A stretch of DNA of 64,000 nucleotides from positions 4,233,501 to 4,297,500 of the forward strand of contig NZ_CP089291.1 of the NCBI RefSeq assembly GCF_022818495.1. The letters run 5' to 3'. Both the position numbers and the translations under genes were made by a program. Each line of letters opens with the position of its first letter. Positions within the stretch are counted from its first letter, which is position 1. This stretch comes from Fodinisporobacter ferrooxydans (GTDB taxonomy: Bacteria; Bacillota; Bacilli; Tumebacillales; MYW30-H2). A model generated the notes under the pieces. It was not told the DNA's origin. It ran no database searches and was given only the letters and a program-made list of their open reading frames with translations. This document shows positions 28,551 to 37,311 of this stretch, piece after piece.

Positions 28551-29342
28551 CTACCAGTCGTTGTCTTTTTCATAACCTGTTTCAATTAAGATATGACCTG
28601 CAGTTTTTTTAAACACCTGTTTTATATCTTCATCAAATTCGTTCTTCCAGTCGCCAATCTTGCCACTGCGGAATGTAAAGGATCGTTTGGGATCGATATT
28701 TGCTTCCATTCTTTCTACCATTTCATCGATAGATAGAGGAGGTTTCAAATCTCTCCAAAGGTATTCGGCAATTTTGTGTATAACTTGTCGTCTGGATTCC
28801 TCGGAAAGCCCAATATCCTCAAATGAAATAGAAAAGGTGTCAGGATCATTGATCCATCTATAGAAGGGCCGAATCCAGTCCGCGATGCCGGGATACTGAA
28901 AACTTTCCGTATCAACACCTTTAATCATTGCAATATAGCGGTCTTTTTGGGTCGGCAATTGCACCAAATATTCATACATGGGATGATACGGGTATTTGTC
29001 TATGACGAAATACGTAAAAGACACTACAACATCACGCAGATCCCTGTATAAGAAAATATGCTTCATATTTAACCGTTTCAGCATGCGGGAAAACTCCGGA
29101 CTATAATACACATGCCCTGCCCCGAATGCATTAGAAGGGATATGCCCTAATCTATAAAATAAATTTTTAAACTCTGGAAGATAAAAATAATCCACGTAAT
29201 ATTCATGCTCTAGAGGTGAATGGGTAACATTGGGCATTCCCAACAGGATTTGTTTTAAATAATTCGTGCCGCTTTTTGGCACGGTGCTCATAAAAAAACT
29301 CGGCAAGTCATCAGTCTTCTGAATTTTCGTAAAAATCCCCAT
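28551..29342 (-). CDS. PAPS-dependent sulfotransferase
   Basis: The 263-residue protein has the two PAPS-binding motifs of cytosolic sulfotransferases: FMSTVPKSGTNYLKQIL (5'-phosphosulfate loop, residues ~17-33) and FLYRDLRDVVVSFTYFV (3'-phosphate site). It also has the C-terminal FRSGKIGDWKNEF element. ATG 29342 is chosen with AGGTGGGGAG upstream. Family members sulfate glycans, phenols or peptides. It lies head-to-head with three glycosyltransferase genes, so a sulfated surface glycan is a reasonable inference. Confidence 0.85.
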   Translation of the reverse strand: MGIFTKIQKTDDLPSFFMSTVPKSGTNYLKQILLGMPNVTHSPLEHEYYVDYFYLPEFKNLFYRLGHIPSNAFGAGHVYYSPEFSRMLKRLNMKHIFLYRDLRDVVVSFTYFVIDKYPYHPMYEYLVQLPTQKDRYIAMIKGVDTESFQYPGIADWIRPFYRWINDPDTFSISFEDIGLSEESRRQVIHKIAEYLWRDLKPPLSIDEMVERMEANIDPKRSFTFRSGKIGDWKNEFDEDIKQVFKKTAGHILIETGYEKDNDW

Positions 29343-29517
29343 GGAACTCCCCACCTAAAAAATTATTCTATTTTTATACAATATGCCTTCTTCCTTTTCA
29401 TGGTTTGTTCGACTACCTATAGAATCCAGTAAAAAGTTTTTTTGTGCAGGCATACGCGGACACGCTTAGGTAAATCAATCCATATACTAACTAGTGAATT
29501 TCAAGGAGGGAATCGTC

Positions 29518-30543
29518 ATGAAAGTCGTTATTCCGGTGGGAGATTTGCACATCGGCGGCGGATGCAAGGTATTGGTGCAAATTGCAAATACTCTGTATTC
29601 CAAAGGTCATGATACCGAAGTCGTCATACCCAAGTCAGGCACCATCAAGTATGACATTCAAGGCAGACTTACTGTTGTTCCTGTTTTGTCAAAGGAATAT
29701 ATACCATATGGAGATATCATTCTTCCAAACTTCTATACAACATTTTCTCCAGCATTTGCAGCTTGGCCAAAGCAATGTGTACGACTCAGTTTAGGATTCG
29801 AACCTTTATGGGTACCAAATCCTCAAGACGCACTGTCTACTTACGTAAACCAAGTCCCAATCATCTCTATTTCTAAGTGGCTAGACGAACAAATTCAGCA
29901 AAATACGCAACTGCGAAGTACAGTGGTGAACCTGGGGGTGGATCCGAATACCTTCTATTATATACCGATTTCAACTAAGTACCGCTTAGATGCGAGTCGT
30001 CCGAAAGTAATTCTTTATATAGCGCGCGATCCAAAAGCCGGCTATCGGTTTAAAGGCTATGAAGAATTTGTGGAATGTATGAAAATGGTGAATCATTGGT
30101 ACCCAGGCCAATTTGTCGTACACATGATCTGCCCGGCAAATGAACTTACATTGCCAGACATACCTTGTAAGACTTTCTTCCCAAGAAGCGATCAGGAAAT
30201 GGCAGGTTTATATCGTTCCGCAGATTTATTTGTTTCTACTTCTTGGTTTGAGGCATTCGCACTTCCTCCACTCGAAGCGATGGCTTGCGGCACGCCGGTT
30301 GTAGCGACAAACTCGGGTGGGATAATGGACTATGCTGTAGAAGGCGAGAATGCAATCATAGTACCGCCAAAAGATCCGAAATCCCTTGCCACAGCAATCG
30401 TTGCCCTGCTGTCAAATCCAGAATTGGCAAAAACACTGTCTCATGGCGGTCTAAAGCAGGCACGGCGCTTTACTTTGGCTCGCTTTCAGCGAAAAATGAC
30501 GGAAACGCTGGAGAACCTTTATATAGAAAGGAGAAATCAATAG
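29518..30543 (+). CDS. Glycosyltransferase family 4
   Basis: GT-B enzyme: the N-terminal VVIPVGDLHIGGGCKVLVQIA is the acceptor-domain glycine-rich start. SWFEAFALPPLEAMACGTPVVAT is the donor-binding E-x7-E region, near residue 245. ATG 29518 has AAGGAGGG upstream. Length is 341 aa. First gene of a three-gene overlapping operon. It resembles the third gene of the operon (31253-32284), suggesting duplication. Confidence 0.87.
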   Translation: MKVVIPVGDLHIGGGCKVLVQIANTLYSKGHDTEVVIPKSGTIKYDIQGRLTVVPVLSKEYIPYGDIILPNFYTTFSPAFAAWPKQCVRLSLGFEPLWVPNPQDALSTYVNQVPIISISKWLDEQIQQNTQLRSTVVNLGVDPNTFYYIPISTKYRLDASRPKVILYIARDPKAGYRFKGYEEFVECMKMVNHWYPGQFVVHMICPANELTLPDIPCKTFFPRSDQEMAGLYRSADLFVSTSWFEAFALPPLEAMACGTPVVATNSGGIMDYAVEGENAIIVPPKDPKSLATAIVALLSNPELAKTLSHGGLKQARRFTLARFQRKMTETLENLYIERRNQ

Positions 30544-31256
30544 TGGAGAAAGTGTCCATTATTATTCCTACTTATAACTGTCAGTACGTAGACCAGGCAA
30601 TTGAGAGTGCGTTAGGCCAAACCTATCCCAATGTAGAAGTTGTCGTTGTAAACGATAACTCCACCCTATACAACGAAAAAATTTCACCCTACTATAATGT
30701 CATTCGCTATATCGAAAAAGGCCACACTGGTACAGCGGGAACATTAAATATGGGATATCGGGCTGCAACAGGCGACTACCTGACATGGTTAAGTGCGGAT
30801 GATCTTTATCTTCCTGAGAAAACAGAGAAACAGTTGAAATTTATGCTGCATCACAATGCAGACGTCTGTTATTCAAACTATCACCTCATCAATGAACATG
30901 GTGAAATCACACATCAGTCAGTCGGGAGCGGCTTCAGTTCCAGATTGGAACTCTGCCAAAGAATGTTGATTGGCTGCACGATCAATGGCTGCACGGTCAT
31001 GATGAAACGTAATGTTTTCCGTCATCTTGGACCGTTCGATGAACAATTACAGTATACACATGACTATGATTTATGGTTGCGGATCATAAAGCATTACAAT
31101 CTTCTTTATTTCCCTGAACCATATGTCATGTACCGTGTGCATGAAAATATGACCACGAAAAAAGAAGAAAAGAAGATTCCTGCGGAAATCAGGCAAGTTA
31201 TCAACCGTCACAAACTATCTCTAAAAATGCTTATAAGGAAGGAGATGAATTCATGA
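30543..31256 (+). CDS. Glycosyltransferase family 2
   Basis: GT-A enzyme with VSIIIPTYNCQYVDQAIES at the N-terminus, VVVNDNS, and the metal-binding DxD-type LSADD near residue 85. The late HDYDLWLRI motif is typical of the family. The start is GTG 30543, sharing one base with the preceding TAG and placed 9 bases after AAGGAG. Length is 237 aa. Overlaps the next gene by 4 nt. Confidence 0.87.
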   Translation: MEKVSIIIPTYNCQYVDQAIESALGQTYPNVEVVVVNDNSTLYNEKISPYYNVIRYIEKGHTGTAGTLNMGYRAATGDYLTWLSADDLYLPEKTEKQLKFMLHHNADVCYSNYHLINEHGEITHQSVGSGFSSRLELCQRMLIGCTINGCTVMMKRNVFRHLGPFDEQLQYTHDYDLWLRIIKHYNLLYFPEPYVMYRVHENMTTKKEEKKIPAEIRQVINRHKLSLKMLIRKEMNS

Positions 31257-32284
31257 AATTCACGTTTCCCATTCTTACACTGTGTTTGGGCGGCGCACAA
31301 CGAATGCTTGCAGAAATAACAAACGGTCTTTTAGACCGGGGACATCAGGTTACGATTCTAATGCCGCCACAGGGAGCTGTTGAATATGAAGTAAAAGCCC
31401 CCATTATACGAACAAAGCAAAACTATCAAATAGCAGAGAGTGATTATCCGGCAGCGGATGTTATTGTCTCGAATTTTTACACAACCGTTCCTGAAGCACA
31501 CGCCGCCAGTTTAAACGGCAAAGGTATACACATTCGCTTAAGCTTATGTTATGAGCCGGTGTTTTTGCCTGACAACCATTATTCCTTCCCTACGTATCAC
31601 TTGACACCTCATGTGCTTGTACTTTCCGAATGGCAGAGAGACATAATCCGGCTCAATCATGGCATGCAAGGATACATTGTACCTGTTGGCGTGAATCCGA
31701 CATTTAAGAATTTGAACATTCGAAGTTCCGGAAAACCGGCACGGATTGTTGCGATTGTAAGAAAACCGGAAGGCGGATTTTCTTGGCATCGGGAGCAGGC
31801 TTATCTGCTGAATCACTTAGATATTGTGAAAGATAGATACCCTAACATCCAAATCACTTTATTTTGCCCGCCAAATGAGCTTGCCAGTTCGCCAAGCTTA
31901 TTGAAATTAAAAAAGCAGAACCGCTACCTGTTTTATACTCCCGGAAATGATATAGAGCTTTGCTACCATCTAAACCAGGCGGATCTCTATATCAGTGCTT
32001 CTACCTATGATTCCGCATCATTGCCTGGTTTAGAAGCCATGCGCTGCGGTACTGCATTGATCACTACGTATGCTGGCGGAAACTCCGACTATTGCAGACA
32101 TGAGCAGAACTGCCTGATGTCGTACCGTTTTGAAAACCGTCTCTTCGAAGATATCATTCGCTTAATAGAGGATGATGTGTTACGCAAGCAGCTCATGAAA
32201 GAAGGCGAAAAAGAAGCGGCAAAGTGGACATGGGAACGAAGTGTGGATGCGTTTGAAGCTGCCATTTCAAAGATATTGGGGTGA
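31253..32284 (+). CDS. Glycosyltransferase family 4 (paralogue)
   Basis: GT-B enzyme starting MKFTFPILTLCLGGAQRMLAE, with STYDSASLPGLEAMRCGTALITT as the donor-site E-x7-E region. Overlaps the GT2 stop by 4 nt (ATGA), so translation is coupled. Length is 343 aa. It shares architecture and several motifs with 29518-30543 (NFYTT, PPxGxxxYxV). Confidence 0.85.
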   Translation: MKFTFPILTLCLGGAQRMLAEITNGLLDRGHQVTILMPPQGAVEYEVKAPIIRTKQNYQIAESDYPAADVIVSNFYTTVPEAHAASLNGKGIHIRLSLCYEPVFLPDNHYSFPTYHLTPHVLVLSEWQRDIIRLNHGMQGYIVPVGVNPTFKNLNIRSSGKPARIVAIVRKPEGGFSWHREQAYLLNHLDIVKDRYPNIQITLFCPPNELASSPSLLKLKKQNRYLFYTPGNDIELCYHLNQADLYISASTYDSASLPGLEAMRCGTALITTYAGGNSDYCRHEQNCLMSYRFENRLFEDIIRLIEDDVLRKQLMKEGEKEAAKWTWERSVDAFEAAISKILG

Positions 32285-32289
32285 GAATC

Positions 32290-32580
32290 TTGACGTATAT
32301 CATTACGGACTTGACCCATGTTCCGCATGACTGGAAAACGCCCGTTGAATTATTGGCACAGCTTAAAAAAATTCGTTCAATGGGTAGTGTGGGAAGGCAG
32401 TTTGTGCATGTGGTCAATCGTGAATCAGAAAAGACTGCTGTTCTTGTTGCTCGAATCTTCCTCTGCCGATTATCTTATTATAGGTCCGGAACGTAAAGAA
32501 GATATGGATTGGTGCAAGTATTTTTATGAAAACAGGAGCCGCTCCGATCATTTGGAAAACAGAATTTTTGCGAAGAACAC
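32290..32580 (+). pseudogene. Frameshifted remnant of a further glycan gene
   Basis: TTG 32290 has GGGGTGA upstream. The frame reads MTYIITDLTHVPHDWKTPVE for ~68 codons and then stops. The +1 frame continues with SSADYLIIGPERKEDMDWCKY until the IS1182-type element begins at ~32588. It looks like one gene broken by a frameshift near 32455 and cut by the IS. The original function is not recognised, but the position in the glycosyltransferase operon suggests a glycan enzyme. Confidence 0.5.
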
Positions 32581-32624
32581 TAGAAGAGCCTGTTCAAAAA
32601 GCCCTGAAAATTGGTTAAAAAACA

Positions 32625-32700
32625 AAAATGCACCTATGCGAAAAATGGTAAAATGGAAGTAACAACTCAACCAAAATTACCAATTTGCGAGGTGCATTTT
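32625..32700. promoter_or_regulatory. Inverted repeat sequestering the transposase ribosome site
   Basis: AAAATGCACCT (32625-32635) is exactly complementary to AGGTGCATTTT (32690-32700). The right arm contains the AGGTG ribosome site and abuts the ATG at 32702. Such hairpins are known to limit translation of IS transposases from transcripts entering from outside. Confidence 0.6.
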
Positions 32701-32701
32701 C

Positions 32702-34018
32702 ATGGATTTGCAGCTAGAACTGCTACCCTACCACTACTATAACACACTCGGCTTTGACGCGGAACTTATTGATTATATTGATCATGTTGACGACATGATT
32801 GTCTTACAAAAGATAGCTCCACTGTATAAGGATGGCGGACGGCCTCCAATTGATCCAAGAGTCTGCTTCCGGATGCACTACTTGTACTTTACACGTCCGG
32901 AGATCTTCTCATTCCGTGAACTTGTGAGGCAGTTAAAAGACCCCAAAAATCAAGCATGGCGAAATTTTATCGGTGTACCTACTATCGAAAAAGTGCCGGT
33001 TCACAGCTCTCTTAGTCATTTTCGTACGAAAGTCAGTGCAGAATTGTTTTACGCCATCTTGTTTGACCTGATTGCGCAAGCCTTAAAACTCAAAGACTTC
33101 CTACAGCCGATGCTGACAGGTATCGATTCAAGACCGATTTGGGCCAACGTCAACGGGTACAAGAAAAAACGCTGTGACTGCCCCGACCAGAGCACATGTA
33201 CGTGCGAGAAGACATATTCCGATCCGGATGCAACCTGCGGTGTACAACGAACAAAAGCCAACCAGAACAAGTTTTTCATTGGTTATCGCAAGCATTCGAT
33301 CGTCTGCCCAAGCCCGAAAGGGCCAATTGTATTATTTTCTATCATTCTGCCCAATGATACAGCGGATGTCAAAGTCATGCTTCCACTTATCGAAATGATG
33401 AAGAAAGTCGAAGGATTGAAGGTCGAGTATTTGGTGGCCGACTTAGGCTATTTTGATGCAGACGATCAGCAAGAAGCGCTGCTGAAGCATGATGTAGCAG
33501 TTGTAACAGAAATCAAAAAGAATACTGTCATTCCTGAACACTGCTCCTCTGAAGGTAAGCCGGAATGCCAGGAAGGTCACGCTCTTGTGTTTGATGGATT
33601 CGATACAGATACCTACACCGCTTGGTTCCGTGGAGACGATAACAAATGCTCCGCCTGCCCGTTGCAAGGTCTCTGTGCGATGCAGTTCGGCTATTCCTTC
33701 ACGGAAAATCCTTTCTTCTATGGCCCTGTACCGCAGGGTAGCATGTTGCAAGAGCATATGCTGAATTTTCGCAAACAGGTTGAACTCGCGTTTGCTCAGG
33801 AATCGAATCAGCTGACATCCGTTATGAAACACAAGAAGGTACCAGTTCGTGAAACCAAACGCGTCGAAAAATGGTTCATTCTGCGGGATGCGTTTCGATT
33901 GATTGAACGGATGATTCAACACGTACGAGCAACCGTTCTGCCTCCGAATCATGTAGAAACGATCAAAAAATTACAAGAGTTTCAAGTAGAGCAGCTATCG
34001 CTGCAAATAGCTGCGTAG
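32702..34018 (+). CDS. IS1182-family transposase
   Basis: The 438-residue DDE transposase begins MDLQLELLPYHYYNTLGFD, with the DUF772-type N-domain (GGRPPIDPRVCFRMHYLYF) and a central RNase H-like core (LTGIDSRPIWAN, VEYLVADLGYFDADD). A Cys-rich loop is typical of IS1182 (CDCPDQSTCTC, CSACPLQGLC). No internal stop, so it may be active. Confidence 0.85.
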   Translation: MDLQLELLPYHYYNTLGFDAELIDYIDHVDDMIVLQKIAPLYKDGGRPPIDPRVCFRMHYLYFTRPEIFSFRELVRQLKDPKNQAWRNFIGVPTIEKVPVHSSLSHFRTKVSAELFYAILFDLIAQALKLKDFLQPMLTGIDSRPIWANVNGYKKKRCDCPDQSTCTCEKTYSDPDATCGVQRTKANQNKFFIGYRKHSIVCPSPKGPIVLFSIILPNDTADVKVMLPLIEMMKKVEGLKVEYLVADLGYFDADDQQEALLKHDVAVVTEIKKNTVIPEHCSSEGKPECQEGHALVFDGFDTDTYTAWFRGDDNKCSACPLQGLCAMQFGYSFTENPFFYGPVPQGSMLQEHMLNFRKQVELAFAQESNQLTSVMKHKKVPVRETKRVEKWFILRDAFRLIERMIQHVRATVLPPNHVETIKKLQEFQVEQLSLQIAA

Positions 34019-34147
34019 CACACTCTTACAAGATAATTTTTAAAAAGGCGATGCCAACAACGGGATACGTATGCCCAAAAACAGGGTAACTCTTTATAAG
34101 ATTGAGAAAGTCTAGTGCGTAATGGCGTAAGTAACGCGTTATAATAA

Positions 34148-34903
34148 TTACATTTTCAGAAGCTTACCAGCATAAGTCCAACGAAAGGGTTTGGCCAAAT
34201 GTTCGTTATAGTAATCAATAAATGCGGCAATACGCTGCTCTAAATCTTCGACTGACACAAAGCTGGCGCGTTTATTCAGAAGACGGCGTGAGAGTATGCT
34301 AAACCAACATTCAATTTGGTTGAGCCAAGAAGAATGTTTAGGCGTGTAGATCACGCGAATACGATGGCTAGGATCGGTAAGAAACGCGGCGCGGGATTCC
34401 ATCGTTTTCAGAACGCCGGACTTGCCCTTTTCACCAAGTGCTTCTTCCGGTATGCCGCACTCCGCAGCTACGAAACGAACCAGAGACTCGGACTTATGCG
34501 TGTTCAATTGATCCATCACGAGCAGGTAAGGTGCTGTTGGATCATGGCGGACCACTTGGCGGATATGCTCCACAAAGTCGGCTTCATTACGTGTCGCCTG
34601 AATCATCGGAGCGATCAACTGGCCCGTGACGACATCGCGTGAAGCGGTAAGACTGGTCGTGCCATGCCGGATGTATTCCTGCTCGACGCGCTCCACTTGC
34701 CCCGGTTTCATCGGTTTCGTGGCCTGTGCGCGTTCTAACGCCTGAATACCCGTTTTTTCATCCGTGCATAAAACGTGTACTCCTTGTTCAGCGAGTTCCG
34801 ATGCCTCATGATAAGCGTCACACACCTGTTTCACTTGTTGATGGTACAACTCGGGATCATCGATCTTCGGATTGAGCCATCCTTTCACTTGATGGGGTTT
34901 CAA
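34148..34903 (-). CDS. IS630 transposase, C-terminal (DDE) part
   Basis: Contains the catalytic core: HVLCTDEKTGIQ (first Asp), LLVMDQLNTHKSESL (second Asp) and YTPKHSSWLNQIECWFSI (Glu). It is out of frame with the N-terminal part by +1. Removal of one A from a TTTTTTAAAA tract near 34915 would join GRFL to EADLKPHQVKGWLNP. It is therefore either made by frameshifting or inactivated. Confidence 0.75.
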   Translation of the reverse strand: MKPHQVKGWLNPKIDDPELYHQQVKQVCDAYHEASELAEQGVHVLCTDEKTGIQALERAQATKPMKPGQVERVEQEYIRHGTTSLTASRDVVTGQLIAPMIQATRNEADFVEHIRQVVRHDPTAPYLLVMDQLNTHKSESLVRFVAAECGIPEEALGEKGKSGVLKTMESRAAFLTDPSHRIRVIYTPKHSSWLNQIECWFSILSRRLLNKRASFVSVEDLEQRIAAFIDYYNEHLAKPFRWTYAGKLLKM

Positions 34904-35396
34904 GTCCGCTTCGTTTTAAAAAACGCCCGACCTGACGCGTCGAAATCGAGGAAACGATGCCACGTTTTACCGCTTCGCGGGCAAGCAATCCGGGTGTCCA
35001 ATGACTAAACGGCAGTTCCAAGCTTTCGGGTGTCTGGCAGGCTAAGGTCAGGATATGGGCGACTTCCTCGGCTGTAAACGCAGACGGTCTTCCCGATCGT
35101 TGTTCGTCGGTTAAGGCCGCTTCAATTTTCGCTTTCAGCGCATGAGGGCGATGGGTTTCGACTTGTTCCAGTTCCACCGCAAAAGTTGACCAGCGCTTCC
35201 TCCACCGCTTTACGGTATCGACACTGAGGCTGAGACGTCGAGCCAGTTCGCAATTGTTGACCTCTTGTGCCGAAAGTAAAATGATCTTGGCTCGCTCGAT
35301 GAAATGCAGCGGTGTGTGGGTTCCTTTGGCCATCTTCTCCAGCACTTTTCGTTGCCGTTCGCTCAGTACGATTTTAATTGCGGTTTGTTTATGCAA
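34857..35396 (-). CDS. IS630 transposase, N-terminal (helix-turn-helix) part
   Basis: The 179-residue product has a homeodomain-like HTH region (CELARRLSLSVDTVKRWRKRW), a second HTH segment and the linker to the catalytic domain (STRQVGRFLKRSGL). It overlaps the C-terminal frame by 47 nt. Starts at ATG 35396. Confidence 0.72.
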   Translation of the reverse strand: MHKQTAIKIVLSERQRKVLEKMAKGTHTPLHFIERAKIILLSAQEVNNCELARRLSLSVDTVKRWRKRWSTFAVELEQVETHRPHALKAKIEAALTDEQRSGRPSAFTAEEVAHILTLACQTPESLELPFSHWTPGLLAREAVKRGIVSSISTRQVGRFLKRSGLETPSSERMAQSEDR

Positions 35397-35589
35397 AATA
35401 TATCCGTCCCATTCTATGAATCTTTTGCTTCACAGTATATCATAGATTCATAGTCATTGGATAATTCAGCCATTTTACACTAGTTATTTTCAAAAACAAA
35501 TAATTCATAGGTTTCTATACATGTCAATCCCTTACGTGAATGCGTATGCTGTAATTATCACTATCCAGAATTGGTAGGGGTTGATACGT

Positions 35590-36579
35590 TTGAATATAGC
35601 TGGAAAGAAGGTTCTAGTAACAGGAGGAGCGGGATTTATCGGCAGTCATCTTGTCCAATTGTTGATACGGAATGGAGCCCATGTACGTGTACTTGTTCAC
35701 TATAATTCATTCAATACGAAAGGCTATATTGATCATCTTTCAATAGAAGAACAGCAAGCAATAGAAGTGATCCAAGGGGATTTAAAAGAATACCAAACCA
35801 TAAATCAGGCCTGCCAGAATGCGGAAATCGTGTTTCATTTAGGGGCACTCATTGCAATTCCCTATTCCTATCAACAGCCCTTGGATGTTATGCATACAAA
35901 TATTCAGGGTACATTGCATGTTGCACAAGCTGTAAAGGATTGGGAAATCCCGCTTTTGGTACACACATCTACTAGCGAAGTCTATGGTACAGCACGCTAT
36001 GTGCCAATGGATGAAAATCATATATTACAGGCCCAATCCCCATACTCTGCCAGCAAGATTGCTGCAGACAAGATTATTGAAAGTTTTCACTGTTCTTATC
36101 ATCTACCTGTAGTTACCGTTCGTCCCTTTAATGCATATGGACCGCGGCAATCGCTGCGTGCCGTGATTCCTACGATCATCAGTCAGGCTTTGTTTCAATC
36201 GGAAATCATTTTAGGAAATCTATCTGCCACCCGTGATTTCACGTTTGTAGAAGATACTGCACGCGCCTTTCTCGCGGCTGCAAGTTCAACCCATGCGATT
36301 GGCCAAGTATTTAATGCGGGTTCCGAATTCGAAGTATCGATAGGTGATCTGGCCAAAAAAGTAACGCAAATTATCGGCAGGGATTTGCCGATCCGTATTG
36401 ATCCAGAAAGACTACGTCCAGACACCAGTGAAGTAGATCGTCTGTTTTCCAATAGTTCAAAAGCAAAGCAAGTGCTGGGTTGGGCCCCGCAAATCTCGTT
36501 AGAGGAAGGGCTTGAGAAAACGATCCATTGGATTTCAAAGCATAAAAATACTTATCAAACAAAGCAGTATGTGATTTAA
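35590..36579 (+). CDS. LegB-like NAD-dependent nucleotide-sugar 4,6-dehydratase
   Basis: Extended SDR: VLVTGGAGFIGSHLVQLL at the N-terminus, HYNSFNTKGYIDHL, LIAIPYSYQQPLDVMHTN, active-site SPYSASKIAADKII and RPFNAYGPRQSLRAVIPTII. These match the LegB subgroup (legionaminic acid pathway; NDP-GlcNAc 4,6-dehydratase) better than UDP-galactose epimerases. The start is TTG 35590, eight bases after GGGG. Length is 329 aa. First gene of a four-gene nucleotide-sugar operon. Confidence 0.8.
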   Translation: MNIAGKKVLVTGGAGFIGSHLVQLLIRNGAHVRVLVHYNSFNTKGYIDHLSIEEQQAIEVIQGDLKEYQTINQACQNAEIVFHLGALIAIPYSYQQPLDVMHTNIQGTLHVAQAVKDWEIPLLVHTSTSEVYGTARYVPMDENHILQAQSPYSASKIAADKIIESFHCSYHLPVVTVRPFNAYGPRQSLRAVIPTIISQALFQSEIILGNLSATRDFTFVEDTARAFLAAASSTHAIGQVFNAGSEFEVSIGDLAKKVTQIIGRDLPIRIDPERLRPDTSEVDRLFSNSSKAKQVLGWAPQISLEEGLEKTIHWISKHKNTYQTKQYVI

Positions 36580-36595
36580 ACAGGAGGGAATTACT

Positions 36596-37306
36596 TTGAA
36601 TGTCGTAATCATGACGGGAGGTAAAGGTACTCGATTAGCTCCTTACACACAGGTATTGCCTAAGGGTCTCCTCCCGATTGGAGGGCAGCCAATTCTAGAA
36701 ATCATAATCAAGCAGCTCGCCCATTATGGATTTAAATCAATTACTATGGCCTGCGGGTACTTGGCACCCTTAATTCAAACGTATTTCGGCGATGGTTCCA
36801 AATGGAATGTTTCGATTGCCTACTACGTTGAAGATCAACCTTCGGGTACATTTGGCGCTTTGAAGCATATGAAACATATGTTTCAACAACCATTTCTTCT
36901 GATTAACTGTGATATATTAACAACTTTGAATTTCCGGCAATTTTACGATTTTCACTGTTCAAAAAGCAGTATGATCACAATTGCCAGTCAAATTAAAAGG
37001 ATTCCAATTGACCTTGGTGTGATTGAAACTGATGGAGATAAAGTGACAAAATTTATTGAAAAGCCAAACAACACTGTGCATGTGAATATGGGAATCTATA
37101 TGATAAACCCAAAAGTTTACGATTATTTACCAGAAGAAAATGTACTGGATACAACGGATGTCATCAAAAATCTGCTAGATCGTAATCACGATATCAGACA
37201 TTATCAAAATGATGCGTTTTGGCTGGACATTGGCAAACCGGCAGATTATAAGCAAGCAAACAATGTGTTTAAAGAGATGGCGGAAATTCTGCTGCCAAAG
37301 GGATGA
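36596..37306 (+). CDS. Sugar-1-phosphate nucleotidyltransferase
   Basis: The N-terminal nucleotide-binding signature MTGGKGTRLAPYTQVLPKGLLP is intact, as are LLINCDILTTL (metal Asp) and FWLDIGKPADYKQAN at the end. The 236-residue length and GTFGALKHM segment fit the NTP-transferases that activate sugars in legionaminic/pseudaminic-type loci. The start is TTG 36596 with CAGGAGGG upstream. The nucleotide is not determinable. Confidence 0.82.
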   Translation: MNVVIMTGGKGTRLAPYTQVLPKGLLPIGGQPILEIIIKQLAHYGFKSITMACGYLAPLIQTYFGDGSKWNVSIAYYVEDQPSGTFGALKHMKHMFQQPFLLINCDILTTLNFRQFYDFHCSKSSMITIASQIKRIPIDLGVIETDGDKVTKFIEKPNNTVHVNMGIYMINPKVYDYLPEENVLDTTDVIKNLLDRNHDIRHYQNDAFWLDIGKPADYKQANNVFKEMAEILLPKG

Positions 37307-37311
37307 AGAGC

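Larger units (their letters stand above)
32588..34049 (+). mobile_element. IS1182-type insertion sequence
   Basis: Contains one complete transposase. Candidate terminal inverted repeats are GCCTGTTCAAAAA (32588-32600) and TTTTTAAAAAGGC (34037-34049), 11 of 13 matching. No clear target duplication is seen, so the ends are approximate. It interrupts a glycan-locus pseudogene. Confidence 0.55.
34115..35480 (-). mobile_element. IS630-family insertion sequence
   Basis: Imperfect terminal inverted repeats (GTGCGTAATGGC left, GTGTAAAATGGC right when read inward) are each flanked by the TA dinucleotide (34113-34114, 35481-35482). This is the expected TA target duplication of IS630/Tc1-type elements. 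Total length is 1366 bp. The transposase is split into two frames. Confidence 0.72.
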
